From: Pseudoalteromonas aurantia
Lineage (GTDB): Bacteria > Pseudomonadota > Gammaproteobacteria > Enterobacterales > Alteromonadaceae
Direction: 5' to 3'
Length of the DNA stretch: 64,000 nucleotides
NCBI RefSeq assembly: GCF_005886875.1
Contig: NZ_PNBY01000018.1
Span: 1 to 64,000 of the forward strand
The notes beneath the pieces were generated by a model. The model made no database searches. It saw only the letters and a program-made list of their open reading frames with translations, and had not been told where the DNA came from. The position numbers and the translations under genes were made by a program. Below are positions 48,902 to 59,068 of the stretch, in pieces. How positions within the stretch are numbered: position 1 is the first letter of the stretch; each line of letters begins with the position of its first letter.

Positions 48902-50266
48902 TTATTTACCAATACAAAATGAGCTGAAGATCTTACCCAGTAAATCATCGGAGGTGAATTCACCCGTAATTTCATTTAAATATTGCTGAGTTAAACGCAG
49001 TTCTTCAGCAAGGATCTCGCCTGCGATATGCATCTCTAGCTGCGTTTTACCTATATCTAAATGTTCAGCTGAACGTTCTAACGCATCTAAATGACGGCGA
49101 CGTGCCATAAAGCCACCTTCCGTAACTCCCTGAAAACCAATGCATGCTTTGAGATGATCCCGTAGTAAATCGATGCCATCGGTATTTTTTGCACTTAAGC
49201 GTAAGACAGGGTAGTTGTCTTGTTGACACATACCGACTGTTTCTTGTGATAAATCGATTTTATTACGCACTACGGTAACGGCCATACCTTGCGGTAAACG
49301 TGCCATAAACTCAGGCCAAATTTGCATCGGATCAGTGTGTTCGGTGTCAGTACCATCGACCATAAAGAGTACGTGATCGGCTTGGCTTATTTCATCCCAG
49401 GCACGCTCAATACCAATTTGCTCTACTTTGTCGGGGCTATCACGCAGTCCAGCTGTATCAATTATGTGCAGTGGCATTCCATCTATATGAATATGTTCAC
49501 GCAGTACGTCACGGGTTGTACCTGCAATGTCTGTCACGATAGCGGCTTCTCGGCCAGCTAATGCGTTAAGTAAGCTGGATTTACCTGCATTTGGACGGCC
49601 CGCGATCACTACACGCATACCTTCTCGCATGATACTCCCTTGCTTAGCTTGTTTACGGACTTCATTAAGTTGTGCGATGATCGCGTTTAAATCCCCACTC
49701 ACTTTCCCGTCAGATAAAAAGTCTATTTCTTCATCTGGAAAGTCGATAGCGGCTTCTACATACATACGTAAATGGATAACCTTTTCCACCAGCGTATTAA
49801 TATGATTAGAAAAATCACCTTGTAAAGAATGAAGCGCACTTTTTGCTGCTTGTTCACTGGTCGCATTTATGAGATCGGCGATGGCTTCTGCTTGGGTGAG
49901 ATCCATTTTGTCGTTTAAAAAAGCACGCTCTGAAAACTCTCCTGGCTGCGCTAAGCGCACCCCCGAAATTTGGCAAATTTCTTTGAGTAGCATATCAATA
50001 ACAACAGGACCACCATGGCCTTGTAACTCTAAAACATCTTCGCCGGTGAAGGAGTTAGGGCCAGCAAAATACAGTGCAATGCCTTGATCTAATTGCTCAC
50101 CTTGTAAGGTGTTGAATGGTAAGTATTCTGCATAACGTGTTTTTGGGCATTTTCCTACGACTTGCTCGGCGACTTGAGTTGCTAATGTACCCGATACGCG
50201 AATAATTCCTACACCGCCGCGTCCCGGTGCGGTGGCTTGAGCTACGATGGTGTCTTGTGTGTTCAT
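48902..50266 (-). CDS. mnmE: tRNA modification GTPase MnmE
   Basis: A 454-aa protein. The N-terminal tetrahydrofolate-binding domain starts [20 protein letters not shown]. The G domain at about 215-375 has [14 protein letters not shown], 'DIAGTTRD', 'DTAGLRD' and NKID. The C-terminal CIGK has the catalytic Cys at the end. It is the partner of MnmG. In most gammaproteobacteria its 5' side neighbours yidC-rnpA-rpmH. Here the accessory quinolone region lies there instead. Confidence 0.98.
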   Translation of the reverse strand: MNTQDTIVAQATAPGRGGVGIIRVSGTLATQVAEQVVGKCPKTRYAEYLPFNTLQGEQLDQGIALYFAGPNSFTGEDVLELQGHGGPVVIDMLLKEICQISGVRLAQPGEFSERAFLNDKMDLTQAEAIADLINATSEQAAKSALHSLQGDFSNHINTLVEKVIHLRMYVEAAIDFPDEEIDFLSDGKVSGDLNAIIAQLNEVRKQAKQGSIMREGMRVVIAGRPNAGKSSLLNALAGREAAIVTDIAGTTRDVLREHIHIDGMPLHIIDTAGLRDSPDKVEQIGIERAWDEISQADHVLFMVDGTDTEHTDPMQIWPEFMARLPQGMAVTVVRNKIDLSQETVGMCQQDNYPVLRLSAKNTDGIDLLRDHLKACIGFQGVTEGGFMARRRHLDALERSAEHLDIGKTQLEMHIAGEILAEELRLTQQYLNEITGEFTSDDLLGKIFSSFCIGK

Positions 50267-50849
50267 AAGGCCATTTATTTAGCGTTTATATTGTCGCTAA
50301 TTGTACAGCAAAGGGGCAAACTGAGCTATTAACAACCATAAGATATTCTCATTACAACCGCATATAACGAGCTAGGTGTTTGATGGTTATATTCCTAGCT
50401 CGCCTGTATTGATCAAGTAGAATAGGGTGATCCTTTATTCTTAGCTTCGTTTTTACACTGATGACTTTATATTATTGAATCTATAATTAACAGTATATGT
50501 GCATTACTTTTACAAAAAAGAACAATAGCTTGATCTGGCTCCCGTGCTAAATACGAGTTTAATGATATTTATTCTGTATGCGGCCATATCAATGATGATG
50601 CATTGCGTTAGCCATCATTATATTGAATTGGTAGTGGGAGCTTTACTCAGTGTATTGATGTGCTGTTTGATAAACTGTCTATGGTCGGTTATATCCACTA
50701 AAACCAGAGAATTGTGGCTATTAAAGCGATAATGTAAACCTTTTGTCTCATTTATGTAATTTTTAGCACGTGTTACTACTACAATCTGGTCGGATTATTT
50801 TATCTATTAATAATATTTAATTATTTTTAACGTAAGCTTTGAAGGAATT
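50267..50849. other. Intergenic between mnmE and a divergent regulator
   Basis: About 580 bp carrying the two divergent promoters. A 62-codon ORF (50544-50732, GTG start) would encode a very hydrophobic peptide but lacks a ribosome site. The regulator start has AAGGA about six bases upstream. Confidence 0.5.
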
Positions 50850-53219
50850 ATGTCGTACACGTTTAATAGTTATTCATTTGACCCTGTATTGGGCGTTTTG
50901 TATTTTCAAGAAAATACCGTACAACTGCGACCTAAACTCGCTCAATTATTGGAATATTTTTTACTTAATGCTGGAAGGATCATTACTCGTGAAGAGTTGT
51001 TATCCGCTTTGTGGGTGAATGGCGAGTATAGAGAAAGCTCCCTGACCCAAAGTATCCGGGAGCTACGTAAGCAATTAAGCGACAGTGTGCAAAATCCATT
51101 GTTTATTAAAACGTACCCACAGAGAGGGTACATTTGGATCTGTGAGGTCGACATGCCTTGTAATGTGCTCTCGGCTGATGAACCAGCACCTGAGCCAACG
51201 CGCACCATGGCATTTTTTAGTGATAGTCCGCAAAGACTGCCAGCCTTGGTGTTAACTTTATGCATTTTTATTGCCGGACTGTTTTTGATGATCGGCTTTA
51301 CAATGGTTGATCCGCCGTCGAAAAATGTGAGTGAAGCGCATCACAACGAACGATTGTTGATCGCCCCATTTAAAAATTTAACGGGGGAGACTGAGTTCGA
51401 CTGGCTTAACTACGGGTTACGACATTTGTTAATACAAAACTTGAAAGAGTCGGGGGTGGTAACAGTCATTCCTAATCAGCCTGCTTTTCATTTGTTGTCT
51501 CAAGAGCAAGAAGCACACGATGACGTTGGTTCTACATTACAATCTTTGGTTGAACAAGGGCATGCGGAGCGCTGGCTAGAGGCGACAGTTTCACAAGAAA
51601 GTGGTCGTTTCGTGTTCCATTACACTTTATCAGATATCCAAGGGAAAATTAAAAAAGGGGTGATTTATAGTGATGATCTGAATCACCCTTTACCTAACTT
51701 AGCAACTACTTTTGCACAGCAAGTCATTGGTAAAACAGGCATGGTGAGTACCTATCATGTGTCTGAAAGTGACTTTTCTACCAAGGACTATTTAGAAGGG
51801 CTGTATGCACTAGAGACTCGAGGTGTTGGTCTTGCTATGCGCTACTTTGAAGCCTCGGTACTACACGACCCCAACAATACTCATGCCCTGGTCGAACTGG
51901 CTCGAACCTATTGGCATACAGGTCGACTTCAACAGGCAACAGACATATTTGAGCAGTTATCAGAAAGTGCAGGGTTATTGGCGAACCCTTCTTTGAATGC
52001 CCGCATGCTGGAATACTGGGGTGAAATGAAAATTGCCAAAGGAGAATATACGCAAGCGAACACCTTGTTAGAACATGCGTTGGTGATGACAGATGAAATA
52101 GATAATGATGTTTTACGCTCGAAGATCTATCGAAAGTTGGCGACGATAGCGTGGCAAAAACAGCAGTGGAGTAAATATCAACACTTTGTTTCTCAAGCTA
52201 AAAACTTATTTGAGATCCATGATATGACGGAGTCTGAGGCGAGGCGTTTATATTATATAGGCAACCCTCCACCAGCGGGGCCTGAAACGGATCAAACCGT
52301 AGATCTCGAAGATAGCTTACAAAGCTTGTATAAATCGGTGCGTTATTATCGTCAAAATGGCAACTTAAGCTCATTGATGAAAACGTATTTTGCGCTAGGT
52401 CAGAATTACTTGGCACCGTTAGAAGAGCGTTATCAGGCTTTATTGAGTGCATTAAAGTTGGCGACCGATCAACAAGAATTGGTGTACCAAATTAAAATAG
52501 CAAATTATCTCGGTTTTTACTTCATTCAACTGCATGAAGGAGAAAAAGCCATTGAATATATTGAACTGGCTGAGCAAGTATTAAATGATGAGTTAGATAT
52601 TGCCCCTTTACGCTATCGAAATCAGTTATTACTGAGTATGGCTAAAATGGATCATGGCATTGCGAATAATGATAAGTCTGCGTTACATCAAGCGAAGGCT
52701 AGTTTTGCACAATTGCTGGGGAGTCTTGAGTCTCTAAACAGCCATGACAATATTAAAGCGGATGCGTATTTGTTATTAAGTTGGACAGAGCTTGCCTTGC
52801 AGCAAAACCAGTCTGCATTACTTAACCAGCAAGCGGCGTATAATTTATATATGCGTTTAAATATGCACGATTCATTAAGCTATGCGGTTTATTCTCTTAT
52901 GTATACCCATCTTACACTTGGCGATGATCGAAGTGCGATAGAATTAGCAAATTCAGGTCAGTTTAATAAGAAGCTGATCTATGATTATACGGCATTGGCG
53001 TTCTACCGGCTCGGTGATGTTGACAATGCCATTGGACAACTGGATAAAATGAGACAACAGTTCGCGCATTACTGGCAAATAAGTGATGAGCGAAGGTATA
53101 AACAATTGGCGGACCCGGCACTTCAGCAAAACGAACTCATGACGTGGTTCTCCTCATTACAAAAACCTTACTCAGTATATTGTGAATCGGAGTGGAACTT
53201 TCAAATAGACGTGAACTAA
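50850..53219 (+). CDS. CadC/ToxR-like membrane regulator with helical-repeat C-terminus
   Basis: A 789-aa protein. The winged-helix domain covers about 5-105 ('ITREELLSALWVNGEYRESS', 'LTQSIRELRKQL', 'KTYPQRGYIWI'). One transmembrane helix follows at about 130-155 (VLTLCIFIAGLFLMIGFTMV), then a TolB-like alpha/beta part ('LLIAPFKNLTGETEFDW') and TPR-like helical repeats ('ALVELARTYWHTGRLQQATDIFEQL') to the end. It differs from the two other regulators in the window, which have beta-propeller-like sensors. It lies upstream of the quinolone-type operon on the same strand and is the only regulator seen near it; there is no LysR (PqsR-like) gene in view. The role as its activator is inferred from position. 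Confidence 0.87.
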   Translation: MSYTFNSYSFDPVLGVLYFQENTVQLRPKLAQLLEYFLLNAGRIITREELLSALWVNGEYRESSLTQSIRELRKQLSDSVQNPLFIKTYPQRGYIWICEVDMPCNVLSADEPAPEPTRTMAFFSDSPQRLPALVLTLCIFIAGLFLMIGFTMVDPPSKNVSEAHHNERLLIAPFKNLTGETEFDWLNYGLRHLLIQNLKESGVVTVIPNQPAFHLLSQEQEAHDDVGSTLQSLVEQGHAERWLEATVSQESGRFVFHYTLSDIQGKIKKGVIYSDDLNHPLPNLATTFAQQVIGKTGMVSTYHVSESDFSTKDYLEGLYALETRGVGLAMRYFEASVLHDPNNTHALVELARTYWHTGRLQQATDIFEQLSESAGLLANPSLNARMLEYWGEMKIAKGEYTQANTLLEHALVMTDEIDNDVLRSKIYRKLATIAWQKQQWSKYQHFVSQAKNLFEIHDMTESEARRLYYIGNPPPAGPETDQTVDLEDSLQSLYKSVRYYRQNGNLSSLMKTYFALGQNYLAPLEERYQALLSALKLATDQQELVYQIKIANYLGFYFIQLHEGEKAIEYIELAEQVLNDELDIAPLRYRNQLLLSMAKMDHGIANNDKSALHQAKASFAQLLGSLESLNSHDNIKADAYLLLSWTELALQQNQSALLNQQAAYNLYMRLNMHDSLSYAVYSLMYTHLTLGDDRSAIELANSGQFNKKLIYDYTALAFYRLGDVDNAIGQLDKMRQQFAHYWQISDERRYKQLADPALQQNELMTWFSSLQKPYSVYCESEWNFQIDVN

Positions 53220-53857
53220 TACAATTAAAGGAGAAAACTACCTCTGATTTCATCCTCAAATATGCGCATTACTTGGCATCTTATGTTGTGATGCGCATTC
53301 ATATAAGGCCCTGATAAGCTGCGCAGGTATTGCCACTTATCCTCCATATTGTCGAACCCACGCTTCCTAAAGCTTGGTTGAACATGCGCTGATGAAAGAT
53401 AAATAACATGCAAAATCAAGTCATTGTCGCTTTCTTATTAATATCCTAGTAATACATATAATGTGCTGTTTTGTGAGCATAATATCAACGCTTATCCAAT
53501 TCTAAAAATACGTATACCTTGTATACAGTCTGCTGTACTTTGGCTTACTTTTTTTATCCGCTTGCAACCATTTTTTTCTATCGTGTTATTTGCGTTAGCC
53601 TTTCGAAATAAATATAAATTTATTCATACTATTCAATTGTTTGATTAAATTTTCATGTGTGAAATTCTTATCTAAATTTATGTTTTATTTATCTTTTATG
53701 TCTTTTTTGTCGCTATAAAATTAATTTTAGATATAGGGTACACCCAGCTAAAGCAGCCTAGGAATGAGGGATCTTTTACTGACAGATGAAGTAAAAGTAG
53801 AGGCTGTATATATTTTGCTTTTTGCAGTAATTACTCATGAAAAGGGAGGGTGAAGGA
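53220..53857. other. Upstream region of the quinolone-type operon
   Basis: About 640 bp, very AT-rich in its second half, expected to hold the operon promoter. No gene with a ribosome site was found up to 53857. A near-palindromic tttactgacagatgaagtaaa lies at about 53775. No defined regulator box was recognised. Confidence 0.5.
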
Positions 53858-53935
53858 ATGATTGATATAGGTAACGATGGTACCCAATGTATTGATACAC
53901 GCACAGTGCCAAGGAGTAGACGATGGGTTTCATAA
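53858..53935 (+). CDS. Possible 25-aa leader peptide overlapping the first ligase gene
   Basis: ATG at 53858 follows a strong purine-rich site (gggagggtgaagga). The 25-codon frame ends at TAA 53933-53935, overlapping the downstream ATG at 53923 by 13 bp. The peptide is MIDIGNDGTQC then IDTRTVPRSRRWVS. The overlap would let it couple or control translation of the ligase. It could also be a fortuitous ORF, since the ligase has its own AGGAG site inside this frame. Confidence 0.35.
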   Translation: MIDIGNDGTQCIDTRTVPRSRRWVS

Positions 53936-55419
53936 ACTTAGCGGCACGTTGGCTTGTTGAGCCAAAATCACCAGATAAAGTCGTGATTTATTCGCAACAA
54001 GGGAATGTCACTTATCGGGCATTACAGCAACAAGTATGTCAGCTCGCATCTGCGTTTGAGGGATTTGCTGTGCAACCAAATGATCGAATTGTCATTGCGA
54101 TGAACGACAGTGTGCCTCTCTATGTTTGCTTTCTCGCAAGTTTAGCATGTGGCGCTATTCCCATTGTGATCAACCCTAAGTTATCACTGACCAATCAGCA
54201 GTTTATTCTCGATGATAGCGATGCGCGTGTGTTGATACAGCACACCATAAAAGGGATATCTTGCCACGTTTATCATGAGGGAACGACGCATGATACATTT
54301 GACTATCAAGCCCTGTTAAACACAGGTTCAGATAGCTGGTCAGGTTTTCATTTTAAGCAAGGTGATGATATTGCCTTTATGCAATATACGTCTGGCACCA
54401 CAGGTAACCCTAAAGGGGTAATGCACTCTTCTAATAATGTATTACAGAGCTTCAAAGCATTCGCCGACAAGACGTTACACGTGACAAGTAATGATAGATT
54501 CTACTCGCTGGCAAAATCATTTTTTGGTTATGGATTGGGCAACAGTGTTTTCTTTCCGCTTGAGTGCGGTGGCAGCGTGGTTTTAGATGCTAATTGGCCG
54601 ACTCCAGAAGCAGTGGTGGCTAACGTATCTTGTTATAAACCAACCCTATTTTTTGGGGTTCCTGCAATATATCAAGCACTTTTATCTCAGCTACATGTCA
54701 CGAGGGCATTTAATTCGGTTCGTCTGGCTATTTCTGCAGGGGCTGCGCTACCAGAGCAACTTTTTCAACATTGGCAGACAACACTCGGTACCACAATTTT
54801 AGATGGCTTAGGGTCTACTGAGTTGTGTCATATATTCTGCAGTCATACCAGTGACACCGCGATGGCAGGCACGATTGGTAAGCCACTGGAAGGGTACGAC
54901 ATTGATATTCGTGATGCCGCTGGACACAGCGTGGCAGAGAATATATGTGGAAAAATGTGGGTTCGGGGGCCGAGCGTTGCACAAGGCTATTGGCGAAACC
55001 CTGAAGCGACGGACGCTAAATTTCAATTGGGGTGGTATGACTCTGGAGATTTAGCGCTGCGCGATGCGCAAGGACATATTCATTTTAAGGGCCGAGCTGA
55101 TGATTTATTTAAAGTGAATGGTCGCTGGGTGATCCCTGCTGAGATTGAAGTACGGATCATGACCGAATTCTCAAATATTACTGAAGTAGCATTAGTGCCG
55201 ACTGAGGACGAATACGGTCTAACACGCGCAGCGCTCTATTTGGTAACACATGATGGTAAAACTGATGACTTAGTGGCTGAAGTTAAGGAGTGGTGCACCG
55301 CACAATTATCTAACTTTCAACGGCCTCTTTATATTGAAGCGCTTAATGCATTACCAAGAAATGACAATGGCAAAGTGATGCGTCGCCAATTGTCACGCGT
55401 CAGTGAAGGAGTGGCGTAA
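53923..55419 (+). CDS. pqsA: Anthranilate/benzoate-CoA ligase (PqsA-like)
   Basis: A 498-aa ANL-superfamily enzyme: P-loop 'YTSGTTGNPKGVMHS' at about 150, 'YGLGNSVFFPLECGGSVVL' and 'LGSTEL', then the C-terminal 'WYDSGDL', 'KGRADDLFKVNG' and catalytic Lys in NGKVMRR. The sequence belongs to the benzoate-CoA ligase side of the family, as does P. aeruginosa PqsA (517 aa). With its own anthranilate synthase genes directly downstream and KASIII-like genes further on, it most likely makes anthraniloyl-CoA. The start has AGGAG six bases upstream. It overlaps the next gene by 1 bp (TAATG). Confidence 0.85.
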   Translation: MGFINLAARWLVEPKSPDKVVIYSQQGNVTYRALQQQVCQLASAFEGFAVQPNDRIVIAMNDSVPLYVCFLASLACGAIPIVINPKLSLTNQQFILDDSDARVLIQHTIKGISCHVYHEGTTHDTFDYQALLNTGSDSWSGFHFKQGDDIAFMQYTSGTTGNPKGVMHSSNNVLQSFKAFADKTLHVTSNDRFYSLAKSFFGYGLGNSVFFPLECGGSVVLDANWPTPEAVVANVSCYKPTLFFGVPAIYQALLSQLHVTRAFNSVRLAISAGAALPEQLFQHWQTTLGTTILDGLGSTELCHIFCSHTSDTAMAGTIGKPLEGYDIDIRDAAGHSVAENICGKMWVRGPSVAQGYWRNPEATDAKFQLGWYDSGDLALRDAQGHIHFKGRADDLFKVNGRWVIPAEIEVRIMTEFSNITEVALVPTEDEYGLTRAALYLVTHDGKTDDLVAEVKEWCTAQLSNFQRPLYIEALNALPRNDNGKVMRRQLSRVSEGVA

Positions 55420-56843
55420 TGCACTCATCCTTAACTTATAAAGTACAAGCGTTACCGTATAAAAATAATGATGTGATTGAACTCTACAAACGTTATGCAG
55501 ACCCACATGACTCATTTATTTTTGAATATAACAATGCAGGTCAAAAATCGATGCCGCCACGATTTAGTGTGATTGGGTTATCTATTCTTGCCCGCATTAG
55601 CGTTAAAAAAAATAGACTGTGTTTGAGTATACAAGACACTGAGCAAACACAGCACTTTGAGGATCCTAAAGTGGTATGGGCTGCGTTAGAAAGCATGCTA
55701 TCTGATTTTTCGGTGCCGAATATTGCACAGATCCCGTGTTTTAGTGGCGGTTGGTTTGGATGTTTCGGTTATGAGAGTGTGCGCTATTTTGAACCAAATA
55801 AATTGCCGGATCCACAACTACAGGATTTAACCGGCTCTCAAGATATCACCATGCTACTGCCAAAACAGTTATTGATTTTGGATCATCACACACAGCGCAT
55901 GTGGTTAGTTGCCTATGCATTCGACGATGAGGTTGCGTCATTGACGTTGTCTGAAAATGATCAGACGTGGGATAAAGATACAACGTTAGGTGATGTGCAG
56001 TATCAATTTAAAAAGCCTGAATTTATAGAGGCGGTTGATAAATTAAAGCAGCACATTAAAGAGGGCGAAATTATGCAAGCTGTGTTGTCACAGCGCATGT
56101 GTGTAGAGGTTTCAGGCAGTGGTATAGAGTTTTTTACACGCCTTCGTAACATGAGTCCATCACCTTATCAGTTTTATGTACGTACTGATGCAAGTTGTTT
56201 ATTTGGGGCCTCTCCAGAAACACTGATACGTAGTGAAAAAGGGGCGTTAATTTCTTTTCCAATGGCGGGAACACGACATCGCAGTGCATGTGAAAAAGAA
56301 AATCAACAGCGTGAAGTTGAATTGCTTAATGACACAAAAGAGTGCGCAGAGCATTTAATGTTGATTGATTTAGCACGGAATGATTTGGGGAAAGTGGCAA
56401 AGTTATCTTCCGTCTCTGTGCCAAAAATGATGTCGGTTGAGCATTTCTCCCATGTTATGCATATCACGTCAGAAGTGAGAGCTGAACAATTACAGCATAT
56501 TAGCCCCTTAGGATTGATCCGCGCCACATTACCTGCTGGCACACTCAGTGGTGCACCAAAAATACGAGCAATGCAATTAATTGATCAATACGAGCCAGTC
56601 AGAAGAGGTTTGTATGGTGGTGGCGTTGGCGTGATATCAGGGGGGGATGTTGATTTGGCAATTGTGATCCGAACCGCACTGATCAAAGACGGCTGTTTAC
56701 ATCTTCAAGCTGGTGCGGGTGTGGTATCTGACTCTATTGCTGAAAGCGAATGGCAAGAAACCTTAAATAAGAGTAAAGCTTTGCTATTGGCACTGGGCAT
56801 TACTGACTCGTCACACAATATGGAGATGACAGCATGCTGTTAA
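55419..56843 (+). CDS. phnA: Anthranilate synthase component I (TrpE/PhnA-like)
   Basis: A 474-aa chorismate-using enzyme. Motifs: 'FPMAGTRHRSA', 'ELLNDTKECAEHLMLIDLARNDLG', 'LPAGTLSGAPKIRAMQLID', 'RRGLYGGGVGV', 'LQAGAGVVSDS'. The LSGAPK form and the TrpE-like ending favour anthranilate over aminobenzoate (PabB) synthase. A dedicated anthranilate source inside the cluster parallels PhnAB of P. aeruginosa. It overlaps the next gene by 10 bp. Confidence 0.88.
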   Translation: MHSSLTYKVQALPYKNNDVIELYKRYADPHDSFIFEYNNAGQKSMPPRFSVIGLSILARISVKKNRLCLSIQDTEQTQHFEDPKVVWAALESMLSDFSVPNIAQIPCFSGGWFGCFGYESVRYFEPNKLPDPQLQDLTGSQDITMLLPKQLLILDHHTQRMWLVAYAFDDEVASLTLSENDQTWDKDTTLGDVQYQFKKPEFIEAVDKLKQHIKEGEIMQAVLSQRMCVEVSGSGIEFFTRLRNMSPSPYQFYVRTDASCLFGASPETLIRSEKGALISFPMAGTRHRSACEKENQQREVELLNDTKECAEHLMLIDLARNDLGKVAKLSSVSVPKMMSVEHFSHVMHITSEVRAEQLQHISPLGLIRATLPAGTLSGAPKIRAMQLIDQYEPVRRGLYGGGVGVISGGDVDLAIVIRTALIKDGCLHLQAGAGVVSDSIAESEWQETLNKSKALLLALGITDSSHNMEMTACC

Positions 56844-57454
56844 TGATCGATAACTACGATTCGTTTACCTATAACTTAGTACATTATGTGGCTGCTTTAG
56901 GTCACACCATCCAAGTGGTTCGCAATGATGAACTGAGCTTGGCTGACATTGTTGCGCTCGCTCCGGATGGGCTCATTATTTCGCCGGGGCCTTTTGGGCC
57001 TGAACAAGCGGGCATATCGTGCGACGCTATCCGTTATTTTGCTGGAAAGATCCCAATTTTAGGCGTGTGTTTGGGCCATCAGTCTATTGGTCATGTATTC
57101 GGTGCCAAAGTGCAGCATGCGGCAGAACCAATTCATGGCAAATGTTCACATATATCTCACCATGGAACGGGGTTATTTGACGGCTTGGTATCTCCTTTAC
57201 GTGTTGTGCGTTATCACAGTTTAAGCCTTGCTCTACCATTACCCTCTTGCCTTGAAGTCACCGCTATGACGGTCAGTGAAGGGGAGAAACACGCCGAAAT
57301 AATGGCGATAAAACATAAGGAATTTCCAATTTATGGTGTGCAATTTCACCCAGAGTCTATCGCGTCAGAGGGGGGGATGAGTATGCTAAAAAATTGGTTA
57401 CTTGAAACTGGCTTGGCATGTATGAGTACGCCCGCCAAGTCCGAAGCTGCCTAA
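56834..57454 (+). CDS. phnB: Anthranilate synthase component II, glutamine amidotransferase
   Basis: A 206-aa class I glutamine amidotransferase (TrpG/PabA type). Nucleophile Cys79 in ILGVCLGHQ, His and Glu in 'YGVQFHPES'. 'ISPGPFGPEQAG' is a slight variant of the usual PGP-x-P loop. It supplies ammonia to component I, encoded just upstream with an overlapping frame. Confidence 0.92.
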   Translation: MLLMIDNYDSFTYNLVHYVAALGHTIQVVRNDELSLADIVALAPDGLIISPGPFGPEQAGISCDAIRYFAGKIPILGVCLGHQSIGHVFGAKVQHAAEPIHGKCSHISHHGTGLFDGLVSPLRVVRYHSLSLALPLPSCLEVTAMTVSEGEKHAEIMAIKHKEFPIYGVQFHPESIASEGGMSMLKNWLLETGLACMSTPAKSEAA

Positions 57455-57469
57455 TATAAGGAGTATATG

Positions 57470-59068
57470 ATGTTTTCGAAAAGTTTGATCGCGCAAATTC
57501 AGGCCGATGACTCTATCGGTGCAGGTAATTTTTATGAAGCAATAATGGCATTGCCTGTGGATTTGCATAAAACAGTGCTCAGTATTGATAAAACCATCCC
57601 GCTTTATGCTGGACAGCAAACACATTTTAGCTTTAATGATATTCAACAAATAGTGTATCAAGTAGCCAGTAAATATTGTGCTTTGGGCGTGTCAGAGGGG
57701 GATTTGGTTGGGTTATATTTGGATGATGGTTTAAGTTATTTTTTGCATTATTTAGCGCTCAATCGTTTAGGTGCGATCCCGGTGTGTATTAACGATAAAC
57801 TGCCTGCTGATACGGTGTTGGCATTTTGTAAAAGTAACAACGTCGGCGTGTTAATTCATGATGACGACAAAGAAGCAGCACTTAAAGCCAATGCTGAAGT
57901 CGATAGTCCGTTGGTAAATATAAATAAGTTGATGGTGCTATGCTCACAATCAGTTCCACCAGCAAAGTCGTTCACTGCTGATGACGTAGTATTGCTTGCC
58001 CACACATCTGGCACAACGGGCATACCAAAAGCGGTTATATTTACCCAGCATAGTTTCTTTTTTGGTGTGAAATCTCAGTTGCATAAGCAACAAGGAAGCA
58101 AGGTGCTCAGCGCCCTTCCTCATTCACATAGTTCTGCTATATCAGTATTGATGTCGAGCTTGTTACGGGGCGCAGAGATTTATTTACTCAGTGATAAGCG
58201 CCCTGATCCCCTAATACATAGCATTAAAAAGTATCAGCATGATCTGATCATTGCTTTTCCAAAGACTTATGTCGATTTATGTAAGCAGCCGCTAGTGGCA
58301 GAAGATTTTACATCGGTGAACTATTGGATTGCGACAGGTGATGCAAACCATGAATCGCATATTCGCAAACTGATCTCATTGGGCCAACATTACCTTAATA
58401 ACCAGCCACAACCCGGTTCTGTTTTTATCGATAATTTAGGGTCGTCTGAATTTGGTTTTGCGATGTTTCGTAATATTCATAGCTTACAGACAAATCGATT
58501 CAATCGGTGTATTGGCAAACCTTTTTCTTGGGTTGAAGCGGCTATATTAAGCGAGAGTGGGCAAATCCTACCTGCAGGCAAAATCGGTAAACTAGGGGTT
58601 AAGTCTGCTACGGTCACTGCTGGTTATTGGAATAATAAGCAGCTCACAGAAGAAGCGCAATTGGCAGGTTACTGGTTAACAGGTGACTTAGCCTATTTCG
58701 ATAGCTCTGGGCTATTTTACCATGTTGATAGGACATCAGATCCTATTAATACCTGTGATGGGACGATTTATAGCTGTCAAACCGAGGAGCTGATATTAAG
58801 GCACTTTACAGATGTGTTTGAATGCAGCATTTACTCAGGGCCTAGTATCGACAATGATGCATATAGCGTGGCGCATATTTGTGTGGAATTAATTGCTGAC
58901 GCGGAATTGATCCTCGATTTTGAGTTGTTAAATCAAATTAATCATTTGCTGCGCTCACATCATATTCCAGCGATCACAAGTTTAGAATTTCAAGCATCGA
59001 ATGCGCATACCGGTGTAACCGGGAAAAAGCTGAAGCGCCGCCTTCGTCAATTGCGGGAGGTCGCATGA
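57470..59068 (+). CDS. Second AMP-forming acyl/aryl-CoA ligase-like enzyme
   Basis: A 532-aa ANL-superfamily protein, distinct from the first ligase. Motifs: 'LLAHTSGTTGIPKAVIFTQ', 'NLGSSEFG', 'YWLTGDLAYFDS' and a C-terminal 'GVTGKKLKRR' with the catalytic Lys. The P-loop has PKA instead of the usual PKG, and the hinge region before the C-terminal subdomain is unusual (HVDRTSDPINTCDG). The second ATG is chosen since AAGGAG is then six bases away. P. aeruginosa pqs has no counterpart. Activating the alkyl-chain fatty acid or a second aromatic acid are the obvious ideas. It overlaps the next gene by 4 bp. Confidence 0.82.
   Translation: MFSKSLIAQIQADDSIGAGNFYEAIMALPVDLHKTVLSIDKTIPLYAGQQTHFSFNDIQQIVYQVASKYCALGVSEGDLVGLYLDDGLSYFLHYLALNRLGAIPVCINDKLPADTVLAFCKSNNVGVLIHDDDKEAALKANAEVDSPLVNINKLMVLCSQSVPPAKSFTADDVVLLAHTSGTTGIPKAVIFTQHSFFFGVKSQLHKQQGSKVLSALPHSHSSAISVLMSSLLRGAEIYLLSDKRPDPLIHSIKKYQHDLIIAFPKTYVDLCKQPLVAEDFTSVNYWIATGDANHESHIRKLISLGQHYLNNQPQPGSVFIDNLGSSEFGFAMFRNIHSLQTNRFNRCIGKPFSWVEAAILSESGQILPAGKIGKLGVKSATVTAGYWNNKQLTEEAQLAGYWLTGDLAYFDSSGLFYHVDRTSDPINTCDGTIYSCQTEELILRHFTDVFECSIYSGPSIDNDAYSVAHICVELIADAELILDFELLNQINHLLRSHHIPAITSLEFQASNAHTGVTGKKLKRRLRQLREVA

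Noticed and set aside
50544-50732. 62-codon hydrophobic ORF upstream of the third CadC-like regulator
   Set aside because: Starts at GTG without a Shine-Dalgarno sequence. Although it would form a membrane peptide, nothing else supports translation.
53463-53648. 61-codon ORF before the quinolone operon
   Set aside because: No ribosome site, rare-codon-rich and AT-driven; probably a by-product of low GC in a promoter region.
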